Source: Urechis unicinctus
Taxonomy: Eukaryota; Annelida; Polychaeta; Xenopneusta; Urechidae
Length of the DNA stretch: 64,000 nucleotides
Direction of reading: 5' to 3'
Assembly: GCA_034190875.2 (NCBI GenBank)
Contig: CM067343.1
Span: 64,873,476 to 64,937,475 of the forward strand
Below the pieces are notes generated by a model. That model was given only the letters and a program-made list of their open reading frames with translations. It was not told the DNA's origin and made no database searches. Of this stretch, positions 1 through 11,025 are shown in pieces. Within the stretch, counting starts at the first letter, position 1. Each line of letters opens with the position of its first letter. A program made the translations under genes and the position numbers.

Positions 1-830
1 TCATTGATATAGACTGCTACTACGAACTACCAGCCTCAACAGCAATAGAGGCCACAATTACACCACAAATTGTTATCTTAGTCATATACCATCCCAATGT
101 GTGTCTATACACGAGTCACAAAATAATATCTGGTTACTTCCACGCTGTCTTAGAGGAAAGTTTTAAACAAACGCACCGCTGGATTCTTAGCCATGAAGTG
201 GCCGCTGGGAATGCGTGACGTAAATGCTGCCAACATACATTGAATCTGCTTATGTCGATTCGTAGAAAACGATTCACTAATGTGGTCGGATACAGCCTTT
301 GCAATCTGAAGAACGTCGGGCCGATAGTTTGGCATAAAGTATAGCCTTTTGATTTATACTAACATGAGCAGCAACCGCAATAAATCCCCAGTGCCACTTT
401 TTTGGCTATGACTAACATATAGCAGATATCTGTATAGCTATAGAATATATAGCTTCACCCGGACGTTAAGGGTCACTAACAGCAGAACTGAGACCGCGAA
501 ATGGTTCGAGCATCACAATGCGCTTAACATAACACCTAAACAGTTTCGCCCAGCCCACCTTATTCGTAACGGTAACGCATATATTAACATATGAAATGGA
601 ATTAAGTGAAATGTTGCAACCATATTGATTTCCATAGCGAGATGATATCGTTGTGGTTGATGGTCGTTAGACTGGACATCGACCTTTCAGCTCCGTAGCC
701 CATTGACTTATCCTCTGCTTTCATTGTGCCGCATTCATAAAGGTTACCGGCTACGGATGTCACATGCTAACACTAAGGCATAGATAATGGACTGAATCCT
801 GTAGTTGAAAGTTTACGCAATAATGGTGGG
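1..830. repeat. Diverged repeat-family sequence, left edge
   Basis: No gene is seen. Bases 28-70 resemble 44,838-44,880. Bases 560-760 resemble 1,940-2,110, sharing the block around 'gcgagatgatat' and the following 'gatcgttag' type sequence. Bases 200-230 resemble 1,865-1,890. This stretch is therefore an older, diverged relative of the sequence just to its right, not part of the recent duplication. Confidence 0.5.
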
Positions 831-989
831 ACATGAATACATTGTTTGATCTCTAACACGCTCTAGAGACTACTCACAGAAAGCCAAACGCACGCGGTCG
901 GATGCGACGTCACATCTGAATTAGGAACTTAATTCCCATATTGGCATGTTATGTCGAACACTTATGATTACACTGATATGGGTATATAT

Positions 990-1043
990 GGTGGTATTAG
1001 CTTTATACCAATATATATACACATGCCATAAAAAATGGCATGT
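990..1043. other. Two adjacent hairpin-forming inverted repeats
   Basis: TGGTAT (992-997) pairs with ATACCA (1,005-1,010). ACATGCCAT (1,021-1,029) pairs with ATGGCATGT (1,035-1,043) over a 5-base loop. Copy B has counterparts TTGGTA/TACCAA (45,231-45,250) and GTGCCA/TGGCAC (45,260-45,278). One pair in the second stem is A-T in copy A and G-C in copy B. No function is known. Confidence 0.4.
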
Positions 1044-2977
1044 AGTTGATGTTCAGCAAAATCAGGTGGCAAGGTATTACAAACCAAAGCTGATGTGAAT
1101 TTGCATTGGCCGCGGACAACCTTTAAAATTATATTTTCCGACGTAAACTAGATCGTAGAATTGTTTGTTAAATTTATATCGCCAGAACAAGTATTTTATT
1201 GTGGCAATTGTATGATGACTTGAAGTTGTAAATTTCTGGCTGAAATATAGCAGGTGGCGATTGGAAGTGTGCGTTGTTCCGTTCTCGAGCAATTATATAT
1301 AGATATCCTCGTTTATGTTGTATATCTTATTCAGAGATGTGTCTAGTTCCATAGTCAGTCTTTGATTAGCCCCGTTTGACGTCAAACATAGAACAATTCG
1401 TGTTGTGTAAGAACTAAATATCTTTCTGCCTACCCATCTCCATTTTGCTGGCTACAGTGTGCAGATACAGTCGGCTTGTTTATTCACTGATCACATAGCA
1501 ATCTAGATGGCTGACTTTTATCATTTTGTTTTCTTGGGCAACACGAGGCACCTTTCTTCACAGCAATGATGGCCACAGTGAATGCACAGATGCATATCGA
1601 TTGTCATATGCCATACCAAAAAAGTTGGGGGAAGCTCTTGTGTAATCTCTGATATATTGTGTGCATAAACACTTGTTATAAGATTATGCTGGAAACTTTC
1701 ACCAATCATGCTCCCAGAGCTAAGGAACGAAAACATCTCTTGATTATGAGAATGGACTGACCAACGGGACGTACAGCAGCATGTTTGCAAATTTATGTAC
1801 ACCTATAATGTGTTGGAATTTGTTTATTCTGATTCACAACGTCCTATTTGCGCGCGTTCATAACACGTGACGTTAATGCTGCGGCACATTTCATATCGAC
1901 GAATTGCAACATGGGAGCTGTTTCAGCCTTAGCAACTATAACACATATGGAATGAACCAAAAGATTGGGGTTCAATGTCGACTTCTATGGCGAGATGATA
2001 TTGATATGATTGATGAGGACGATCGTTAGTCCTGAGTTAGTTTCTTACTCCATTTGCTAACCAGGTGCTCTCATTGAGCCGTGAATATTCGCTGTAAACA
2101 TCAAAGAGATTTACCATGCATATCACGTCACTTAAACTGATGATGACATCAATAACTTATTACATTCATCAGTGAAACATCTATTTCCTAAGTGCATACA
2201 AAAAGTAAAAATCGAAGTGGTCGGGCATGCCATCATGTCATGTCATTCTATTCCAATTAACGAATGGTTGGCAAAAACTTTCGATAACAATGTAACGAGG
2301 CCAATGCGATTACTTAGCAACATAAATTGCAATATCATTCCCTTACAGATGTCGTGAAGGAGTGCGAGGATCACGATCTCATCCAATTTGACCTTCAAAT
2401 ATAGTAGAAGGTCTTGATTAACTTGGTGTTGATCAATCATGAACATAAATGATTCCATTCACAGGACACAAAGATGTGTTGTGCTGTGAAGAACACAGCT
2501 TGATTGTTCGCGCATTAATTTTGCTATGGCGACAGGCAATTGGACGATGTGGTGGAAACAGACTAATATATCGTAAACGGCTTTAAACCCATACATATGC
2601 ATGCCAGACCAAAAGATCTGTAGTTGATGTTCAAAATACTCATATCGAAAAGCGTTAAATAACGTACCGGCTATACACCAGTTCATCATACCACTAGACT
2701 CATAACAAGGGAAGCCATTGTGCCGTGGTACGCCATTTTTCACGTTTGTATTGTTTTCAATAATGCAAAGCACAAATAAATCCAGATGACGTGATGTATC
2801 GGACTTCGATACATATTCGAGAAAATATGTAACAGCATGCTTGCTGTCCGTATATCAAGCAACATCCATGTGTGCGGGTGGTCTATGGTCCGAATCTCCA
2901 AGTGGTTGGATACCTAGGGACCTGGTACTCATTTTCGCATGACACAACATCGGCGGCATGTAAGTATTTGGCTCGAG

Positions 2978-3155
2978 ATATTAAACACGCCTTCCTAATC
3001 CGGATTTATGACGTATCTTATACTGCTTTACACAAGAGTTATTTCTCTATTTATGGCATAAGGGTACAATAAGCTTATTTGTAGCATTAAAAAAGCGCCA
3101 ATGTATTGTCTTCAAGCACATCTTAATATTAAACACGCCTTCCTAATCCGGATTT
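2978..3155. repeat. 30-bp exact direct repeat pair
   Basis: The 30 bases at 2,978-3,007 recur exactly at 3,126-3,155, 148 bases apart. Copy B has only the second one (about 47,206-47,236). In B the flanking sequence runs straight through where the first copy sits in A, so the first copy looks like a recent local templated duplication. This explains a shared peptide stretch in two short open frames, which are not otherwise gene-like. Confidence 0.8.
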
Positions 3156-6100
3156 GGACCCAATCTGTGACAGAAACTATCATTGCACTGTCCATGATAG
3201 TACTGGTGATGTTCTGTCGAACTACTTGCATGATCGGTCTAATGAGCCACAATATTTCAAGATTTCGCATAACATTAACTCCCAAGCAAAAACATATTGT
3301 CCGCCAAAACCACCTTGAAAATCATCGCTTATAGAAAATATATACCCGACAATGGCTTGTGAGAGCTTCCATTGTAAAGCAGCCTCCACACATTGACCGA
3401 TTGACTGCATTTGTCGTTAGCAAGTCGATCGATTGCAACATGTCCCACAGCAATTCATGGGTAAGTGAACGTGATATAACATACCTCATACCTCAAAAAA
3501 ATACAACTTACTCCATATTTTGTTAATCCACGATGTCAGATGTTTGTTTAATACCAAATGAATTTGGATCTACCATTAACTAAAATACGTTTTTGCTAGA
3601 ATACTTCACTCAAAGTGTGTCAAAGATGAGTTTACGACGTGGTCGACGGCCTTTGGGAATATATTACCGACACTATTTAATAAGAGCCTAATATTCCTCA
3701 AAACATGCACGCTCTCTGCTCATATAGCTTATTCACGTATGCCTGATCCACATCGTGCTATATTGCGCAAACTACGTGCCGGCGAATGCGTTTAGTGGCT
3801 TGTTGAATAGCATCAAACAGTAACAATGTATGGCCTGAAATTATATCATGAAAAAAGTCGATTTGAATGAAATTTACGACGGGACGCATTATTCAATGGA
3901 ACACGACAGAACTGGCGACTTTGTTATTCTGCATGCATGTAATTGGTATAGGACGGATCAGCTGAAGTAAAGACTATGTTATCGAGGATTATTACAGTGC
4001 TGAAGCAGACATAAAGTAATTGATATTTACTAAGAACATGTGCATTCACAATCAGCGATTATGTGTCATGGCGTCGGTTCGAACTGAACCACATAAAGCA
4101 AATATCGTATTATTCACGGGTAAATGTCTGGTGCTATTGGGTGACGAAAAAGAAGTCCCCGTCATCTAAAAGTAACTCGGTAGAATTGTTCCATTTGCTT
4201 AGCCTCACGGAGCTCACCTTCACCGACCAATAGTATCGACGGGAAAAATCATCGCTGAATAATTGTCGCCCATGTTTGGGTGCATCCGCAGGATTTTATA
4301 CACTTATTCATCCCGGACCAAATACTTGGAACCCAGTACAGAACTTCTTCAACACCTGTGGAAACTGGTGTGTTGCTGACATAATGCAGATGACACCATA
4401 CTTAACACCAGAGTGATGCAACTGGCAGTCGAGGCACATAAGCGCACAATTTCTGAATTCCATTTACAAAACCAATGAACTTTACATCTCCACATGTTTG
4501 CATGGTGATCCGGCATCTACATTATCACATTTATGCACAATCGTGAAACCTTACTGCAGCTGTCATCAATCAGTATCATGGACACTCAAACACAATATGA
4601 ACCGCAACGAGGTCATTTTACTTGTCGCATGGATCATTACTTCAGGCATTGGTGCATAAATTATTCATAACCTGCTCACTCAATGCAATCGACAGCAGCA
4701 ACTTCGACTGACGGCAGCACACATCATCTCATACTAGACAGACGCATTTGCAGTTGCAATAAAATGTAGTAATAGGATCATCTTGAAGAATATCAATTGG
4801 TTTTGCTAAGCTATATGAACAAATCCAAATATACGTAACCAAATAATCTATACCATATATGTACGAATCCGGAACCAGCACTCAAATTCCAACACAAATG
4901 AGCAGCAAATAAGCTCATTCACATGAAGCGCATCACAATTTAACATTCGAATGCAATGCACTTCATAAAATGCAGATGGTTTGTACATTATTCGACACAG
5001 CGTATGTTCCGTATATCAAGATGTTTTGACTGAGCCGAGGCTTGTGTCACCGATGGATAAGTGTTTCCAAAGTCGTCTCCTCATTCAAGTCCACATAAAT
5101 CTTTACCACTTGATTGACAGTGACAGCGAGTCCATCGGTTGCTTTTAAACTTTGTAACTATGCATGCTGATCGTATATCAATATAGTGTCAGTTGGCATA
5201 TATTCACGAGTTCGCCAAATACTACCACATAAGACATGTAAATAAAATGCGATATCAAAATATATGTTAAAACATCATAAACACAACCATACTACAGCCT
5301 GTACTGCACAAAGATGTGACTTAAAATATGCCGATCACTGACGTTGACTATTTATATATTGAATAAAGCTAGTGAATATGGAGTTATATCGTAATGAAGA
5401 CATCTTTGTTGATTTTATATTTCCAGCAGTATTGACATAAATAGGCCGTTATCAGAAGTCTGACATATTCTGCTTTATTCCAACACCCAAATTAACTCTG
5501 TTTAGTACAACAGAAAGCACGTGATACGGAACTTCCAAAAGCGTTCCAAAGATTGCCCAGGGATATAACAATGTACGCCACATATGCGGTCATTTGCAGA
5601 TCTTAACATTTATACAACAGGCCATACGTTCACAAATTGGATTAAGTTGTATTACGTCGACTACAATGCTAATGCGCTAAATGCTGTATTTAATGCACGC
5701 GTCCAATATGTCATAGGGAGATAAGAGATTAAATTGTGTTTGTCGCACTTACTAATTGATAGCCACATTCAAATTATCTGTCGTGTACATTCAGAGAATA
5801 AATCATAGTTGAGTGATTCCAATGCATTTTAGCCTTTAGTAATCATGATCAGCGCGTCATTGCAGGTTTGCAAATGCATCAATTTCCTGAACGCATAAGG
5901 GGCAATCATGTGAAATATTCACTGGCTAGCACAATGAACGAGAAACATGCTGCTTACTTCATTAATTAGACGAGCTAGGGGTAATCTAGCTATATGCCTA
6001 AATTAAACACTTATTATGCGTCTCTTCGACCATGAACAGTGACGCACAACTTTAATAGATGATATTGTAATTATTATTTTGCGCAGTTGTAGTATATCGC

Positions 6101-6501
6101 ACGTCTGTCATGACGTAACGCGGATATTGTATTATGTTACACAACTATCGTATATTGCACAGTTTATATTACACTGCACAGCTCTTGCACGTCGCATTGC
6201 TGTTATCTAACTGCACAGCTGATGTACATTGTGGAGTTGCTAAACTACATTTCAGCTGATAAAGATCGCATATCTGCTGTATTGCTTCACTATGTATCGC
6301 ACAAAGGAATCAAGCCATTGCACTCGCCCAAGGTCAGTACTTTTGCAGGTAGCATACATTTATCACCAATGATATGGATTATACTTGCTAGTGCTGGTAA
6401 AAGGCGGGCGAAAATATGTTGAGCTTTACAATTTGTAACAATAAGGCCTAAATTAATTGATAAGCGGCAACGTGAACAAACAAAGTATAGAATGGTTGCT
6501 A

Positions 6502-6527
6502 TCTGCTGCTACTACTGCTGCCATTAC
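6502..6527 (+). repeat. Short CTG/CTA triplet tract
   Basis: A short trinucleotide tract of CTG and CTA units. The copy B counterpart (about 52,000-52,036) is longer, so it has changed length since the duplication. Confidence 0.6.
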
Positions 6528-9397
6528 TGGAGTTATCTTATATGGACTGTGAACTATGGCCCAGCTCGACTGACGTAGCTCTGGGGAAATATCAGCATGC
6601 TAACGGCTAAATTTCCTGTGGCAATTTCTCCCATTGACCATGTCGTTGCCTTGCAACAGGACCAACTTTACTTACGTTTGATCAACAGGTGGGACAGTGT
6701 GGGGTTGTTGTGTGCCATTGAATTATTAGTTGAGGTTGATGAGACACAAATGCTAGGGTCTTTGTTGTAACACGGTCGTTTCTTTTTACCTCGATTCTAC
6801 AAAATAACATTTCATTACGCAGTGTTAGACCACGACGCCTCAAGAATGAGTATTATTAGCTTACATTTCTGGAAAAACTTGCAAATATAGATAACATTCA
6901 TTTCCGCTGTTGAATTCGAAGCTTATGGAGGATTACAAATCCGTATTAATTCCTGTGCATAGAATTAAACTATATCTGATATGGTTATGTATCGGGGCAC
7001 GAAATATGTATACAAATGATAAGGTAATACTGGTTGGTAACGATGGTAAAAAATTGTGTAGTTATTTTGGTTGCAACATGCGTAGCTACGGTCAGGGTAT
7101 CCTCTATGGATGATGGATAAAAACATTTTATATACCGTACCATATTCTATTTTGCCCAGTCGATTTTTGATATCACAAATGCACATATGAGCGTTGCGGT
7201 CTTATTTTTAAATTGAATATATGATGATTTACACTTTGCGATATGTCTTCATTTACACACTGGAGAATTTGTTGATGTTTTTGCAAATTTGATAGCTAAG
7301 CTGTTCATCCGTTTTGAAGCCAAGTATAAGGTTTTTCGCCATATCCACACACTGAAATAATGTATGTTAATCGAACCAAATTAATCATTGATAGCTTTAT
7401 ATGCCATGATGTTTTAACATGCCAAACTCAACCTTTAACACACAGAACATTTGACGGATTACTACAAGCAATATGTTATGTTTAGATGGATATGCTAAAA
7501 CAAACCAGTTTAAAACTTCTCTTAGTTAAGTAAATGTTGCTCTGTGCATATACTCGAGTCTTAACATTAAACCGCAACATTCACGCATTACACTGACAGA
7601 GCTGAGAAGAGAGGCACTTAAAGGAGCTGACTAATGTGCTTCACCCTCAATTTTACTTCAGATAAGGTGGTAGCTTTACGCCAATACATAAACGTCTGAA
7701 CCCAAATGCTTTGGGTTGACATTCAAAAAAGGTAGTGTTGCGACAAACAAGAAACAATCAACCAACTGCATTATCACAGTACACAACGTCAAAGAGGGCA
7801 TCTACTTTTGTGTAGACAGTGTACTATGCTAATAGACCTGTAACTAGTTCCTCTAGATGCATATATTCATATGCAAGTATTTGATAACCGTAAGCGAAAA
7901 TGGTCAAATAGTATATTGCTTTGGAATAAAGGCCAAGAAAAAAGATGAAAAATGCACGTTTTTACCGCTACACAAACTTAATTACTGGGTAAACGTCACA
8001 TCATAAGACACGCGTGACTTACATGCGAGCATTAAAAAAGTCATACTTTCAATCATTCATTGTTCAACAAATATGGCTATTGGGAGGGCGGGAACGGGTG
8101 ACATTAACATAGCAAAATCAGTTGATTATTAGACCTAAAAAAATTTCCGTTATTCCTTGGTGCACGATGTTTCATTGAAATGAACACATATTGTAGAAGT
8201 CCATGATGATCAAATAACACTATTTTTTCTACAAAGTATGATACATTAGTTATTGCATTGTTGTTGAAACAAAAACCATCATCGATGAAAAGCGATTGGC
8301 GTCCTGTTAATCATACCATAATGTTGTTGTACGCTTTTTGTTTCTTATTTACTTCTTCAACAAGTTTTACAATGCCATCAACAATCAACAATCAAAGATT
8401 GTTTTAGATGGCGTGGTGCACAATCCGTCGCCAGAACATTAAGGACACAATCAACCAGAGGCATCTACGCATGTTATCTATCCGTGTACTAAGGTTCTTC
8501 TCGAGTTCTATGTTCACGTTATACTACACTGCAATTACTGTATATCGGCGAATGCATGTATCCTATTGTGCGAATGTGCGTTGCATATACACTGTTTGGG
8601 TTACATATAGGTAGATCGTACAAATGGCATAATACAGCGCCTGTATGTTTGCAAAAAAACAATTCTTGACATGTAAATCCGTTCCTTACATAGGTTCCGG
8701 TGGAATCTACGACAGGAAGCATTCTCAACTGAACAAAGACAGGAATTGCGTCTTCAGTGTTGTATATTCGGGACAATGGTAGACAAATAATCATAAACTA
8801 TAGAAATGAATACATAAGTAAGGTAATTAAGTTTGAATAAGATGTACAATGACAACCCACGCTAGTAATTATGCATGTATTTATGGCACATGGCCAAGAA
8901 TAACTCCATTGTCATAGCTGTTTTCCATTTTGGTAGCGATAGAAATGGAGGAATTGTCATGTTCATGTAAGCACCACTTAATAGCAATAACTGATACGTG
9001 TTATTTATCAACTTGTAATAGTGATATGTTCTTTTGAATATTTTACTATCCTCCCCAATCCCTACAATTACAGATTCTCAGTCTAGATATAATCTGCAAC
9101 ACCGTGTATTTTACCAAACAAGACGCTAAAGCTCACTGATTTCCGATGAATATAGCACAACACCATTTAGTGCAGACATGGAAATAATCCCTTATTCAGT
9201 GACCGAGTTAGTCTATAACAATGGGAAATCGGAAAACGAGAACCAAATATAGGGTAAACTAAGACTTTTATGTCTTCCTAAGCCCGCTTCCTTAATCGAA
9301 TGCTCGTTATATACTCACTGAATCGTCACGAGTAAGCACTGGCGATTTCGATCTGATATCCGCGTGTATGGCCGGTCGTTGTTGGTATTATTACAAC

Positions 9398-9591
9398 CAG
9401 GGGCGTCGCCAGGGTGATTTGGTTGGGGGGTGTAACTAAAATTTTGCCTACTGCGGGATGACTATCTAAGCGTAGCGCCACCAATTTGCCGACTGGACTG
9501 GATTTTGCCGACTGTAACGCGGACTGTCGGTTTGAATGGGGGTGGGGGGTGGGGTCACACCCCCATACACCCCCCTTTGGCGACGCCCCTG
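9398..9591. mobile_element. hAT-type MITE (194 bp) with 8-bp target duplication
   Basis: The element begins CAGGGGCGTCGCCA and ends with its exact reverse complement, giving a 14-bp perfect terminal inverted repeat. Similarity then continues more weakly through a G-rich stretch. It is flanked by direct 8-bp repeats ATTACAAC at 9,390-9,397 and 9,592-9,599. The matching site in copy B (55,850-55,857) has one ATTACAAC and no insert. An 8-bp target duplication and CAGGG-type ends are hallmarks of hAT transposons. The element has no room for a transposase, so it is non-autonomous. The G-runs at 9,538-9,554 could fold into a quadruplex. Confidence 0.93.
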
Positions 9592-9869
9592 ATTACAACA
9601 TTCAGCTTTCCCCTAAAGCGAAATGAGCCATCGCCATTGTCCAATGACCCCTACCATCAGTAATGTTCACTTAACCAGAACATTTCGCTGCAAAAACAAC
9701 AGCGTATACCGTCATATGCACGATTAATTCACGCATTGGCGCAGTGATAATTAATGAACTATGCAATCGACCAATGTAACTTCAACTGATTGCAGCTGAT
9801 AAGCTGACACTTGATAAAGGTTATTGCATTTTCTTGAATTGTAGAGAATAACTGGGCAAATACCAATAA

Positions 9870-9985
9870 GTTGTCATTGGTTAATTGAATGATGATTGAT
9901 TGCATCATTGCGTCACTGGATAATTGAATGATGATTGATTTGCATTGGATTTCCAGCGATGCGTCACTGGATAATTGATACGAGT
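9870..9985. repeat. Local tandem duplication, period about 48 bp
   Basis: The stretch around 'gcgtcactggataattga' occurs twice in copy A (about 9,910 and 9,960) but once in copy B (about 56,185). The repeat keeps a minus-strand frame open for 87 codons, which probably explains that frame. Confidence 0.65.
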
Positions 9986-10021
9986 AATTTTGTTCTTGAT
10001 TGGAACCCTCGTTTACTAGCA

Positions 10022-10250
10022 CAAACTTGAAATAATAAGGGTGATGTATGAAAAATCTACGTGATTGATTATAGGTTCTTGAGGATGAGAGTCTGGTTTA
10101 GAGCTGATAAGCTGCATAAAGGTACCCTCTTGATAAGCATAATGGTTTGGTTAGCAGCTCGAACATCACACAAACTTGAAATGAATACCATGCACAGAGA
10201 CACGTGATCATTATAGGTTCTTATGAGAGTCTGGTTTGCAGCTCGAATAC
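10022..10250. repeat. Imperfect duplication, period about 150 bp
   Basis: Blocks near 10,022-10,100 and 10,171-10,245 both contain 'acaaacttgaaat', then 'ttataggttctt', then 'gagagtctggttt'. Copy B (56,255-56,340) holds one shortened version. Confidence 0.6.
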
Positions 10251-10581
10251 CTAGCAACAACGATAATAGGGGTGATGTATGCAAAATCTATTTTATGTTG
10301 ATTAAAATTCTTGACTTGAGGATATGTATGACCCGAGGAAAAGTCGTTCCACGGATTTCTCTTCAATAAGACCCCGACCATGCTGCAACATAAATGTGCG
10401 AAATAGACGATCAAAAACACTTACGACATGTAACCATAAATGTGAGGATCTTTGACATATCAGGTGCAATGACGACCCATACAAACGTTGTAATGGAGTG
10501 TGAGAGGCAACGCGCTATCTAATGAGCAAGAAAATCAAATGTCTATACAAGCTTGGTTATGATAGATCACAATTATAGTCG

Positions 10582-10693
10582 CGATTCACATTAAAGGACA
10601 GAGACAGCAGAATCGTGTGCTCTGAAGGTCAATGAATGACAGTCGAATCGCAACTATCGCTTTTGCAAGAAATGCAATGATATCATGCCCATA
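10582..10693. other. 112-bp block identical between copies A and B
   Basis: Every base matches 56,637-56,748, whereas other hand-counted stretches of the two copies differ by about 4-7%. It is the last shared sequence before the A-specific 9.5-kb block. No open frame or RNA-gene signature is evident. Confidence 0.85.
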
Positions 10694-10830
10694 ATCAAGT
10701 GTATTAAAATAGCAGACCGTGCATGCGATGTAAAAAATCAGTGTTATCCAACATTGAGTCTCAATGTAGAATCCGAATCGTGTTACTGCAGGAGTCCTGT
10801 CTCGTGGCTTTAAAGAATTGGAAAAACGAT

Positions 10831-11025
<195 letters not shown>

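Larger units (their letters stand above)
830..10710 (+). repeat. Segmental duplication copy A, left block
   Basis: This block aligns in the same orientation with 45,065-56,766. Anchor pairs by eye: 880/45,115; 1,860/46,700; 3,470/47,483; 3,640/47,814; 5,880/49,800; 7,860/54,300; 8,408/54,882; 9,640/55,890; 10,582/56,637. The 207-base pair at 8,408 and 54,882 differs at 9 positions. The reading frame shared there shows 3 synonymous and 6 nonsynonymous codon changes, which looks neutral rather than coding. No convincing gene is seen. Parts absent from copy B include about 2,095-2,720, about 4,297-4,815 and the MITE at 9,398. Confidence 0.9.

Noticed and set aside
4060..4095. Possible tRNA B-box (GGTTCGAACT)
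   Set aside because: No matching A-box, anticodon arm or acceptor stem could be placed around it.
8408..8614. 68-codon frame conserved at 54,882-55,088
   Set aside because: Three of nine codon changes are synonymous, as expected without selection. There is no recognised domain, and the similarity continues unchanged outside the frame.
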